Assembly: GCA_964550565.1 (NCBI GenBank)
Contig: CAZKAI010000084.1
Location: 1-19,149, forward strand
DNA from: Anaeroglomus sp964550565
GTDB lineage: Bacteria > Planctomycetota > Phycisphaerae > Sedimentisphaerales > Anaerohalosphaeraceae
DNA: 19,149 nt
Direction of reading: 5' to 3'
Each line of letters begins with the position of its first letter. Position 1 is the first letter of the stretch. The position numbers and the translations under genes are program-made. Under the pieces are notes generated by a model that was not told the DNA's origin, ran no database searches, and was given only the letters and a program-made list of their open reading frames with translations. Shown piece by piece: positions 1 to 6,272 of the stretch.

Positions 1-1
1 G

Positions 2-397
2 GTTACTAACGGCGACGGACTGATCCTGTTTCAGAGGATTAACGTTACACTGCCGTCCAGTACGGTCAAACAGCATGTTCATTTCGATATGCCTCCTGAT
101 GTTCGCGGAACCAAACTCATCCTGCGGGTCGATACGACCAACCTTGGTGGTGCCAGTGACAACATCGGCCTTGACAATATCTGTTTTTTGCAGGATCCTC
201 CGGCTCCCCGCCCATCGGTGGACATTGACAACAATGGAATCGTAGAACTCAATGATTTGATTCTGCTGCTCGAGTACTGGCTGGTACTGCCTGCTCCTAT
301 TAACCTCGATGTTATCGTCGATTGCCGAATCGACCTGAATGATTTCGCCTGGCTGGCCTCTTTCTGGCTGACTGCTCCATTTCCTCAAAACCAGTAA
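2..397 (+). CDS. C-terminal end of a secreted dockerin-type protein (5' end outside window)
   Basis: The frame is open from base 2 to the TAA at 395-397, so this is the last ~131 residues of a longer protein; the ATG at 89 is internal. The first part is beta-rich and resembles the end of a carbohydrate-binding or jelly-roll type extracellular domain. The final ~60 residues hold two EF-hand-like repeats, one starting VDIDNNGIVELNDL and the other ending in DCRIDLNDFAWLASFWL, each with Asp/Asn calcium ligands followed by a hydrophobic helix. This dockerin-type tail is very common on exported proteins of Phycisphaerae and other planctomycetes, where it is thought to serve in attachment or assembly. 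There is no membrane helix and no sorting motif after it. The enzymatic part, if any, lies upstream, so the specific function cannot be told. Confidence 0.8.
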   Translation, partial: VTNGDGLILFQRINVTLPSSTVKQHVHFDMPPDVRGTKLILRVDTTNLGGASDNIGLDNICFLQDPPAPRPSVDIDNNGIVELNDLILLLEYWLVLPAPINLDVIVDCRIDLNDFAWLASFWLTAPFPQNQ

Positions 398-618
398 GCC
401 CGCCGTATGTGCGTCCACCCATTCTATGTCTGGTTTTGGTTGATTCCAGGCGGCGGACTCTATTTACATATTATGAAAAATGCAAGCTGATGCAGGCAAT
501 TCGAATCAGAGTCTTGTCAGGTTGGCAGGGGGGGAAGGGGATTGTGTAAGGGTAAAATTGAAACTTTTTGCTTTATTTTGTGGAATAAGATGGTATACTG
601 AAGAGCACATTTGCATTG

Positions 619-647
619 TGTAACTGTTTTAGGTAAAGGAAGTTACA
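619..647. repeat. Inverted repeat TGTAACT / AGTTACA
   Basis: A perfect 7-base dyad (619-625 and 641-647) separated by 15 bases lies about 200 bases upstream of the LacI-family gene. It could be an operator, for example for autoregulation, or an RNA hairpin. The spacing is wider than a typical LacI operator and no second copy was seen. Confidence 0.3.
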
Positions 648-684
648 GTTTGTAAGATGTTTGTTTGCAAGAAGTTGTGGATAA

Positions 685-738
685 CGGAGAGCGTTATTTG
701 GGACGCAGAGGTTGCAGGTTCAAATCCTGTTTCTCCGA
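685..738 (+). pseudogene. Internally deleted tRNA-Pro(UGG)
   Basis: The 3' half is a clear proline tRNA: anticodon loop TTTGGGA at 697-703 (anticodon TGG, 699-701), the 3' side of the anticodon stem CGCAG, variable bases AGGTT, T-arm GCAGG-TTCAAAT-CCTGT (714-730), acceptor strand TTCTCCG (731-737) and discriminator A738. The 5' acceptor strand CGGAGAG at 685-691 pairs with it over all seven positions (one G-T) and begins with C, as bacterial tRNA-Pro does. Between the two only CGTTA remains, so the D-arm and the 5' side of the anticodon stem are missing. The total is 54 nt instead of about 77. CCA is not encoded. It cannot fold as a normal tRNA and is best read as a tRNA pseudogene or a rearranged remnant. 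Confidence 0.68.
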
Positions 739-740
739 GT

Positions 741-758
741 ACCGGTAAGGCCGGTTTT
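741..758 (+). terminator. Small hairpin with T-run after the tRNA remnant
   Basis: ACCGG (741-745) pairs with CCGGT (751-755) around TAAGG and is followed by TTT. It begins three bases after the tRNA discriminator base, where a tRNA transcription unit would end. The stem is only five pairs, so it would be weak. Confidence 0.35.
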
Positions 759-841
759 GCATAGTGTATGCTCGATGGGGTCGGACACCAGACAGCTTTT
801 GTTGCATTGTGCGCGAAATCTATCAGGCGGGAGATTGAATT

Positions 842-1870
842 ATGAGAATTGTTGACATTGCAGCCGCAGCAGGGGTATCCCCTTCCACCGTATCACGCGT
901 CATTCATGGCGGTAAAAATATAGCGCCAGCCACCGCGGAACTGGTTCGACGAATCATGAAGGAAATGGGATATTATCCCGGTTCGAGCCGGAAGGTATCC
1001 GAGCAGTCATTCGGCTATCCATATCCTGAGTTGTCGCGAAGAGGTCAAGTCATGGTGCTGAGCTTTTCGTATCAGTCCTGGCTGGATTCCATCTGTTGCC
1101 TGGATAACCTGAATTGCCTGTCGGCGGCGCTGGTGCATCATGGACTGGGAATGAATTTTCTGCACTGGCCTAATATGTACTGTTTGCCGTCGGATGTATG
1201 CGAAATCACGGATGGATTCATTTTACTGCAGGGACAGCCGCCTTCGCCGTTGTGGCGCCAGATTCATTCCAAGCCGGTGGTTTCGCTGTTCAGCCATCCG
1301 ACGACTCCCGGCGATCACATTCTGGTGGGACATTATCAGGCAGGGCATCTGGCCGGAGACTATTTTCGACAGAAGGGGTTGAGTCGGGTCGTGTTGATGA
1401 CGCCGGCAAATCCGCCTGCTTACGCAGAGCAGCAGGCGGAAGGATTTCGGATTTTCTGTCGGCGGGAGCAACTGCCGTTTGAAGAATGTCTGCTTGTGCC
1501 GCCGGCACAAGAGATTCCGCTGGGCCCTGTCGCTGCCGAATGCATGATTGTGCAGGCCATGGAAAAACTGATTGAAGAGGTTTCTTTTCCAGTTGGAGTC
1601 TTTATGCCCTCCTGCTGCCTGACAGCACTGGCCTATCGTTATCTTCAGAGCCGGGGGGTTCAGCCGGGCAAGGATGTGCAGTTTGTCTGTCTGGGATATC
1701 AGGTTTCTGCAATACTCGGATTGTGCCCCCGGCCGGCATATATTGATATGGGATTGTCGGAAATTGCAGAAAATACGGCCCAATTGTTGATTTTGCGGAT
1801 AAAAAACCCTCAATCCGGACGTGCTTTGCAGGTTTCAGTCAGTCCCCGGCTGGTAGTGGGCGAGAATTAA
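842..1870 (+). CDS. LacI-family transcriptional regulator
   Basis: A 342-residue DNA-binding repressor-type protein. Residues 3-21 form the family helix-turn-helix (IVDIAAAAGVSPSTVSRVI), followed by the hinge-side helices to about residue 50 (EMGYYPG). From about residue 70 the rest has the spacing and length of the periplasmic-binding-protein-like effector domain that normally binds a sugar or nucleoside. The start is supported by GGGAG at 829-833, eight bases before the ATG. The effector domain is less typical than the HTH and has several cysteines (DSICCLDNLNC), so the ligand cannot be guessed. No transporter or glycosidase gene adjoins it; the nearest possible target is the dockerin-type protein upstream. 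It is followed by a palindrome and a separate regulatory region, so it is probably transcribed alone. Confidence 0.88.
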   Translation: MRIVDIAAAAGVSPSTVSRVIHGGKNIAPATAELVRRIMKEMGYYPGSSRKVSEQSFGYPYPELSRRGQVMVLSFSYQSWLDSICCLDNLNCLSAALVHHGLGMNFLHWPNMYCLPSDVCEITDGFILLQGQPPSPLWRQIHSKPVVSLFSHPTTPGDHILVGHYQAGHLAGDYFRQKGLSRVVLMTPANPPAYAEQQAEGFRIFCRREQLPFEECLLVPPAQEIPLGPVAAECMIVQAMEKLIEEVSFPVGVFMPSCCLTALAYRYLQSRGVQPGKDVQFVCLGYQVSAILGLCPRPAYIDMGLSEIAENTAQLLILRIKNPQSGRALQVSVSPRLVVGEN

Positions 1871-1907
1871 TATAAGCCTATATATAAAATAGAGATAAAG
1901 GTTATTT

Positions 1908-1929
1908 GCAAACCCCTTAAGGGGCCTGC
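1908..1929 (+). terminator. Palindromic hairpin after the LacI-family gene
   Basis: CCCCTTAAGGGG (1913-1924) is a perfect 12-base palindrome. It is flanked by GCA (1908-1910) and TGC (1927-1929), which extend the stem across an AA/CC mismatch. It sits 38 bases after the stop codon and is followed by TTTACCCTTGTTCTT, a poor but T-rich tail. It could be a terminator, or a dimeric operator for one of the flanking genes. Confidence 0.4.
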
Positions 1930-1997
1930 TTTACCCTTGTTCTTATCTTTTTTACCGTATCTTTCAAAAATAGTTTTGCCTATATTCCAATTTAGGA

Positions 1998-2021
1998 TTA
2001 TCATCTATTTAGTAATGATAA
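1998..2021 (+). promoter_or_regulatory. Dyad TTATCAT-N10-ATGATAA upstream of the response regulator
   Basis: A perfect 7-base inverted repeat (1998-2004 and 2015-2021) ends 22 bases before the response regulator ATG. Its arms and 10-base spacer would suit a dimeric regulator, including autoregulation by the NarL-type protein encoded next. No binding evidence exists in the sequence beyond symmetry and position. Confidence 0.35.
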
Positions 2022-2043
2022 AACATTATTGAGGTCAAAAACT

Positions 2044-2688
2044 ATGATGAAAGTACTCTTAGTTGATGATCATGAGATAATGCGGGAAGGTATTTGTGCT
2101 CTGCTCAGGAAAAACGATGAGCTGGAGGTGGTTGGTCAGGCTGCGGATGGACGTATAGCTTTGGAGCTGGTCAATCAACTCAATCCCGATGTGGTGATTA
2201 TGGACATCGGAATGCCGAATCTGAATGGGATCGAGGCTACCAGGCAGATGGTTATTGAGCACCCGCATATCAAAGTGATGGCGTTATCAACACATTCCGA
2301 CGGTGCAATTGTTGCTAAAATGATTAAAGCCGGCGCGACGGGCTATATGCTAAAGGAGTCAGCTTTCTCCGAGCTGATGGACGGTTTGCGCACGATGGCT
2401 GATGGCAAGACCTATCTGTGTACCAAAATCGCCAAGGTGGTTTTTGCCGATTACATCAATCTGTTGACCAATCCCAAAGCCGACACACCGGACGGATTAA
2501 CCAGCCGGGAACGTGAGGTTCTGCAATTGGTTGCCGAAGGCCACACGACCAAAGAAATCGCACGGGTGCTTCATCTGAGCCCTAAGACCGTGGATTCTCA
2601 TCGTGAGCATATTATGGAAAAACTCAGTATCCGTAATGTAGCCGGCCTGACCAAGTATGCCATACGGGAAGGTTTGACAGGGGCCTGA
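2044..2688 (+). CDS. NarL/FixJ-family response regulator
   Basis: A 214-residue two-component output protein. The receiver domain (about 1-120) has the acidic pair D8-D9 (LLVDDHE), phosphoacceptor D54 (MDIGMPN), switch Ser82 and Lys104 (MLKES), so it looks fully functional. The C-terminal LuxR-type helix-turn-helix (about 150-212) contains LTSREREVLQLVAEG and the recognition region TTKEIARVLHLSPKTVDSH. The frame extends to a TTG at 2029, but GAGG at 2031-2034 lies nine bases before the ATG at 2044, which I take as the start. A second ATG follows directly at 2047. The hybrid kinase 513 bases downstream on the same strand is a plausible but unproven partner; its own receiver domain could also relay elsewhere. 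Target genes are unknown. Confidence 0.93.
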   Translation: MMKVLLVDDHEIMREGICALLRKNDELEVVGQAADGRIALELVNQLNPDVVIMDIGMPNLNGIEATRQMVIEHPHIKVMALSTHSDGAIVAKMIKAGATGYMLKESAFSELMDGLRTMADGKTYLCTKIAKVVFADYINLLTNPKADTPDGLTSREREVLQLVAEGHTTKEIARVLHLSPKTVDSHREHIMEKLSIRNVAGLTKYAIREGLTGA

Positions 2689-2724
2689 ATTTCATAAATC
2701 AATTTTTGAAATAGTCGCCATACG

Positions 2725-2753
2725 GCATCCAATACAGTATTTACTGTGGATGC
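2725..2753 (+). terminator. Hairpin after the response regulator gene
   Basis: GCATCC (2725-2730) pairs with GGATGC (2748-2753), and ACAGT (2734-2738) with ACTGT (2743-2747). This gives an 11-pair stem with a 3-base bulge (AAT) and an ATTT loop. It starts 37 bases after the stop codon. The following GGGGTTTATTTCATTT is only moderately T-rich, so termination is likely but not certain. Confidence 0.45.
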
Positions 2754-2846
2754 AAGGGGTTTATTTCATTTAACCATCACGATTTGCCTTCATTTTCAGT
2801 GTTATTTAGGGGGATTTCTTGAAAAAAATCCGTATTTTCCCCATTA

Positions 2847-2903
2847 AGGCCTGATGTGAATTCTGCCGATAGACTGTTTTATGAATTCGAATTGATCAGG
2901 CCT
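2847..2903. repeat. Long-range inverted repeat AGGCCTGAT / ATCAGGCCT
   Basis: The two 9-base arms (2847-2855 and 2895-2903) are perfect complements separated by 39 bases. Inside them GAATTC occurs twice (2858-2863 and 2883-2888) and could extend the stem with small bulges. The arms could form a stem-loop in RNA or a pair of spaced protein-binding half-sites. Confidence 0.45.
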
Positions 2904-2977
2904 GTCAGGTAGGGCCGACTTAGGCGATTATCAGGAATCTCCTTTTTGAGGTTTACAGTTTACGTTCGTGTAGATCG

Positions 2978-2999
2978 GAGCCGGCTTAATAACCGGCTC
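2978..2999 (+). other. GC-rich hairpin GAGCCGG / CCGGCTC
   Basis: A perfect 7-base stem (2978-2984 and 2993-2999) with an 8-base AT-rich loop. The downstream sequence GGTCTGCTTCTGTTTG is not a clear T-run. It may be part of a structured leader or a weak terminator. Confidence 0.4.
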
Positions 3000-3027
3000 G
3001 GTCTGCTTCTGTTTGAACTGTAATAAT

Positions 3028-3071
3028 GCCCTTGTCGGTCCGGGCAGATGTGAATCATCTCCATTCAGGGC
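3028..3071 (+). promoter_or_regulatory. Branched leader element with alternative pairings
   Basis: GCCCT (3028-3032) can close an outer stem with AGGGC (3067-3071) that encloses the hairpin AGATG-TGAAT-CATCT (3046-3060). GCCC (3028-3031) can instead pair locally with GGGC (3042-3045). The two folds are mutually exclusive, which is the logic of an attenuator or riboswitch. The element ends 130 bases before the kinase start. I do not recognise a known riboswitch class in it. Confidence 0.28.
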
Positions 3072-3201
3072 TTACAGGCTATCGACGATTCGGGACATGA
3101 CCACAGCATGATGGTATAGGTTTGCTTCTGGAGCGGAAATCGGCGTTGTGGCTGTCCAAGATTTAGCACAGTGAGTAATACGTCTCAGGAGTAATGCAAC
3201 A

Positions 3202-5265
3202 ATGGGTCAACAGCAACACAGTCAAAAAGACTGTACGGACAACAGCAGCCTTGCCGCGGTGCTGGAAGAGAATCTTCAGCTCAAACGGAGACTCCACCAG
3301 CTCCAGCAGGAGTTTTTTACCATTTTCGATTCGGTTCCGGCGATGATCTGGTATCGTGACCGAACCGGAAAGATTCTTCGTGCCAACCAGTGTGCCGCGA
3401 CGTCCGTCGGAATGGCGGTTCAGGATTTAAGCGGCAGAAATTACTATGAACTGTTTCCGGACGGGGCGGACAGGGCCCTCGAAAAAGACCTTCGCGTGAT
3501 TCTGACCGGCAAGCCGATTCGCGGAAAAATGCGGCAATACGAGACAGCGCAGGGGCAGAGCCGCTGGGCTTTGGCCGACCGCATCCCTTATTATGATGAG
3601 CAGGGCAATATCGCCGGGGTGATGGTATTTGCCCAGGATATCACCGAACGCAAACAGGCCGAAGAGTCCCTGCTCAAGGCCAAGAATGAAATAGAAAAGG
3701 CCAACCAGCAGCTTCGGGCCGCCGCCGAGAAATCGACTATTCTGGCCGAAGAAGCCATGCTTGCCAATCGAGCCAAGAGTGATTTTCTGGCCAATATGAG
3801 TCATGAGCTGCGAACCCCGATGAATGCAATTATCGGATTTGCCGAAATTCTGCTGTCGGAAACGTTATCCGAGGAGCAGAATCATTACGTCAGGACCATT
3901 CATCGTTCCGCCAAAAATCTTCTGGAACTGATTAATGATATTCTGGATTTTTCCAAGATTGAAGCCGGCAAACTTCATATCGAGATCGAATCCTGCAATG
4001 TCAATGAGGTGTTGACAGAAATCCGTGACCTGCTTGAAATGACCGCGGTCAAAAAGGGGATTGAGCTGTGTATAGAAAAAGAGCTTTCCGTTCCGGATGT
4101 CTTTTTCTGCGACCCGATGCGTTTGCGGCAATGCCTGCTGAACCTGCTGAGCAATGCCATCAAATTTACCGAACGCGGGCGGGTTAGGCTGTCGGTCTCA
4201 ATACGTGAAATCTCCGGGCAGAAACGCATCTGCTTTGCTGTTGAGGATACCGGCATCGGTATCCCTGCAGACAAACAGAAGACGCTGTTTGAGTCTTTTG
4301 TGCAGGCGGATGCGAAAACCGATCGCAAATATGGAGGAACCGGCCTTGGCCTGGCCATTACCAAACGCCTGTGCAGTCTGCTGGGCGGCTATGTCCAATT
4401 GCAGAGCCAGCCCGGACAGGGGTCTGTTTTTACGGTTGTGCTGCCGTTTGCGGCCAGCCGTGAGGAGATGCTCAATGCGATTCAGCAGAAAAAACAGAAC
4501 AAGCCGTCCAGAGAACGGTCAAAAGAGGATGCCTGCATTAAACTGCTGGTCATTGAAGATAAAACCCCCAGCCAGTTGGCCATGAATCTGATTCTTCGCA
4601 GGCAGGGGATTGATGTTCGAGTTGTTCCCTCGGAACCGCAGCGTATTCAGCGTGCACTGGAAGACCGGCCCGACCTGATTATGCTGGACATGCAGATTAC
4701 CGGTTCGGATCCCATCGAATTGGTTCAGTCATTCCAGCGGCAGGGCGTTAGTGCTCCGGTGATTGCTGTGGCCGAAGAGGGAACCGAAACGGTGCGTCTG
4801 CAATTCAAAGCTGCCGGCTGCAGGGAATGTCTGATCAAGCCTGTGACTCGAATTGAACTGTTCCAGACCATTCAGCACTATGCCCTGCATGCCCATGCGG
4901 GACAGAGCCGGCAGGATAATACGGATACACACCCCTCCGGGCTTGCATCGGAACTTTCCACAGAATTGAATGCACTGCTGAACAAATTGCCTGATTTACT
5001 GCAGGTTATTCCAGAGCTGCTCAATCAATCCAATCAACAGACGCTCAAGCGGGTGGCTCATCTTCTGGCTGAAATCGGGTCAGCGGCTTGTCTTGCCGAG
5101 TTAACCGATAAAGCAACGGTGCTGGAAAACATCATTGACGCCGATTCTCAGGATAAAGCTGCAATCGATCAAGTCATCGAAGACATCAAGGCCGTCTGCA
5201 AGCAGGCAGAAAATCGTGACGGCGCTGAGGCTCTCAGTACTTGTCAAGCGGATAAAGAAAACTGA
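3202..5265 (+). CDS. Soluble hybrid histidine kinase (PAS-HisKA-HATPase-REC)
   Basis: A 687-residue cytosolic sensor kinase; no membrane helix is visible. In order: a short coiled coil (~17-40), a PAS domain (~37-150) ending in the usual QDITERKQAEESL, a second coiled coil (~150-195), HisKA with H201 in SHELRTPMNAIIGF, then HATPase with N-box Asn318, DTGIGIP (349-355) and GGTGLGL (378-384). A receiver domain (~446-560) follows with E452/D453, phosphoacceptor D496 and K546. The position that is usually Thr/Ser in the receiver is Ala524 (VIAVAEE), which may weaken the phosphorylation switch. The last ~90 residues are helical and faintly resemble an HPt domain, but the canonical HxLKG is not intact. 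The start follows AGGAG (3187-3191) with ten bases of spacing. The signal it senses is unknown. It is convergent with the thioredoxin-like gene. Confidence 0.93.
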   Translation: MGQQQHSQKDCTDNSSLAAVLEENLQLKRRLHQLQQEFFTIFDSVPAMIWYRDRTGKILRANQCAATSVGMAVQDLSGRNYYELFPDGADRALEKDLRVILTGKPIRGKMRQYETAQGQSRWALADRIPYYDEQGNIAGVMVFAQDITERKQAEESLLKAKNEIEKANQQLRAAAEKSTILAEEAMLANRAKSDFLANMSHELRTPMNAIIGFAEILLSETLSEEQNHYVRTIHRSAKNLLELINDILDFSKIEAGKLHIEIESCNVNEVLTEIRDLLEMTAVKKGIELCIEKELSVPDVFFCDPMRLRQCLLNLLSNAIKFTERGRVRLSVSIREISGQKRICFAVEDTGIGIPADKQKTLFESFVQADAKTDRKYGGTGLGLAITKRLCSLLGGYVQLQSQPGQGSVFTVVLPFAASREEMLNAIQQKKQNKPSRERSKEDACIKLLVIEDKTPSQLAMNLILRRQGIDVRVVPSEPQRIQRALEDRPDLIMLDMQITGSDPIELVQSFQRQGVSAPVIAVAEEGTETVRLQFKAAGCRECLIKPVTRIELFQTIQHYALHAHAGQSRQDNTDTHPSGLASELSTELNALLNKLPDLLQVIPELLNQSNQQTLKRVAHLLAEIGSAACLAELTDKATVLENIIDADSQDKAAIDQVIEDIKAVCKQAENRDGAEALSTCQADKEN

Positions 5266-5298
5266 TCCGATTGCGGTTTCAACATCGCCAGGTTCACC

Positions 5299-5883
5299 TC
5301 AGATAATCAGATCGCAGGCTTCCGGCGGCATCCAGTGTGCATCCTGACCATCCCATTTGACATTGCAGCCGATGGGATTGGTTATCGGTTTCGTAATGGT
5401 CTTGCCGGCGGTTAATTCACCAAGGGCGTTATCCAGGTCGTTGATGGTCATCTTGCTGGTGTCACGCGGATTGTCCACACCCCGGCCGGTATAAACCAGT
5501 TTTCTCGCCCGGTCAAAGACAAAGAAATGGGGTGTTCGCAGTGCCCCGTAAGCCCGGGCGATATTCTGTGTCCGATCATACAGATACAGCCACGGGAATC
5601 GGTACTGATCCATGCGTTTGACCATCTCCGCAAAGGAGTCTTCTGCATACGTGTTGGGGCTGTTGGAATTGATGGCGACAAACTGCACCCCATAAGGAAG
5701 GAATTTGATCGCCGTCTGCCGCGTGACTTCATCTGAACCTTTAACATACGGACAGTGATTGCAGGTAAAGAAAATGACCAGATAATCCGCGTGTTTGAAG
5801 TCCGAGAGAATATAAAATTTCCCATCTGTAGCCGGTAATTTGAAATCCGGGGCGAAATGCCCCAGTTGCACTGTAAAAGCCAT
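5299..5883 (-). CDS. Thioredoxin-fold AhpC/TSA-type redoxin
   Basis: A 194-residue thioredoxin-fold protein. The opening motif GHFAPDFKLPATDG is typical of AhpC/TSA and TlpA-like redoxins. The active-site pair C41-x-x-C44 (CNHC) follows strand beta1, and the cis-proline region is RTPHFFVFD (P118). Near the C-terminus a further Cys173 (IGCNVKW) is conserved in the cytosolic thioredoxin-family subgroup. It probably reduces disulfides or peroxides; the substrate is not known. No signal peptide is visible, so it is probably cytoplasmic. The frame extends six codons further upstream, but AAAGGAG lies seven bases before the ATG at 5883, which fixes the start. The gene stands alone, divergent from the NIPSNAP-family gene and convergent with the kinase (33 bases between stops). 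Confidence 0.87.
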   Translation of the reverse strand: MAFTVQLGHFAPDFKLPATDGKFYILSDFKHADYLVIFFTCNHCPYVKGSDEVTRQTAIKFLPYGVQFVAINSNSPNTYAEDSFAEMVKRMDQYRFPWLYLYDRTQNIARAYGALRTPHFFVFDRARKLVYTGRGVDNPRDTSKMTINDLDNALGELTAGKTITKPITNPIGCNVKWDGQDAHWMPPEACDLII

Positions 5884-5898
5884 AGTCTGACTCCTTTC

Positions 5899-5913
5899 CA
5901 TGCCGCAGGCATG
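5899..5913 (-). promoter_or_regulatory. Hairpin just upstream of the redoxin ribosome binding site
   Basis: CATGCC and GGCATG (plus-strand 5899-5904 and 5908-5913) form a 6-pair stem with a 3-base loop. In the minus-strand transcript it ends one base before the GAAAGGAG ribosome site of the redoxin gene. It could modulate translation or mRNA stability. Confidence 0.4.
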
Positions 5914-5924
5914 ATTTTATTGCA

Positions 5925-5938
5925 TTTGACCTGTCAAA
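5925..5938. promoter_or_regulatory. Palindrome TTTGACCTGTCAAA
   Basis: A 14-base near-perfect palindrome (TTTGAC-CT-GTCAAA) lies 42 bases upstream of the redoxin start. On the minus strand it contains TTGACA, which matches the -35 consensus, although no -10 element at normal spacing follows. It is a candidate operator for a dimeric regulator of the redoxin gene. Confidence 0.35.
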
Positions 5939-6087
5939 AACGGGGGTGATACTCCCCATCTTCTCAAGATCAATGAACAATCAGGATATTACCTCTATAC
6001 TATTGTATCCCTGATTATGTTCAGGTGAAATATGTGAGAGTTATCTGTCTTGACAAAAGCAAAAATCAGCCTGGATGGTAAAAAGGA

Positions 6088-6115
6088 TTGCCGCTTTTGG
6101 CTGGATGGGTATAAT
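6088..6115 (+). promoter_or_regulatory. Candidate sigma-70-type promoter for the NIPSNAP-family gene
   Basis: TTGCCG (6088-6093), a 16-base spacer and a perfect TATAAT (6110-6115). It lies 157 bases before the ATG of the NIPSNAP-family gene, leaving a fairly long leader. A separate TTGACA at 6050-6055 has no matching -10 element. Confidence 0.42.
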
Positions 6116-6136
6116 CCCAGTGGAAACAGTGTTGAT

Positions 6137-6151
6137 ATACCCAATGGGTAT
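6137..6151. promoter_or_regulatory. Dyad ATACCC-AAT-GGGTAT downstream of the promoter
   Basis: A perfect 6-base inverted repeat with a 3-base centre, 22 bases after the candidate -10 element, where a repressor could block transcription. The half GGGTAT also occurs at 6107-6112, overlapping the -10 element, as part of a partial direct repeat ATGGGTAT. Confidence 0.32.
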
Positions 6152-6272
6152 GATTATTCCGCGAGCAAAAGAAGCAAGTGGTTGAAGCTGCTGTACTTAG
6201 CCGCGACTAAACGGGAAATTTCAAGTAGGAACAGTATAAATGACCGCAAGGCTTAGTTTTAGGAGAACAGCG

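Larger units (their letters stand above)
398..841. other. Gene-free spacer with tRNA remnant and short inverted repeats
   Basis: No convincing protein gene is visible in these 444 bases. The spacer holds a G-rich run (528-540, seven G then four G), an inverted repeat at 619-647, an internally deleted tRNA-Pro at 685-738 and a small hairpin at 741-755. The promoter of the downstream LacI-family gene must lie here. TATACT at 594-599 could be a -10 element, but I see no well-spaced -35 partner. Confidence 0.5.
2689..3201. other. Long gene-free spacer with several inverted repeats
   Basis: These 513 bases contain no supportable ORF but several well-formed dyads, listed separately: 2725-2753, 2847-2903, 2978-2999 and 3028-3071. 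There is also GGATTT/AAATCC at 2812-2817 and 2826-2831. The spacer separates a response regulator from a histidine kinase and probably holds the terminator of the first and the promoter and leader of the second. A small RNA gene is possible. Confidence 0.45.

Noticed and set aside
521..540. G-rich run that might form a G-quadruplex
   Set aside because: The G-runs are uneven (GG, GG, seven G, four G) and do not give four clear tracts of three or more separated by short loops.
6050..6256. 68-residue open frame on the plus strand before the NIPSNAP-family gene
   Set aside because: It begins with TTG that is itself a TTGACA promoter-like hexamer, has no ribosome site, has an unremarkable composition and overlaps the candidate promoter and dyads.
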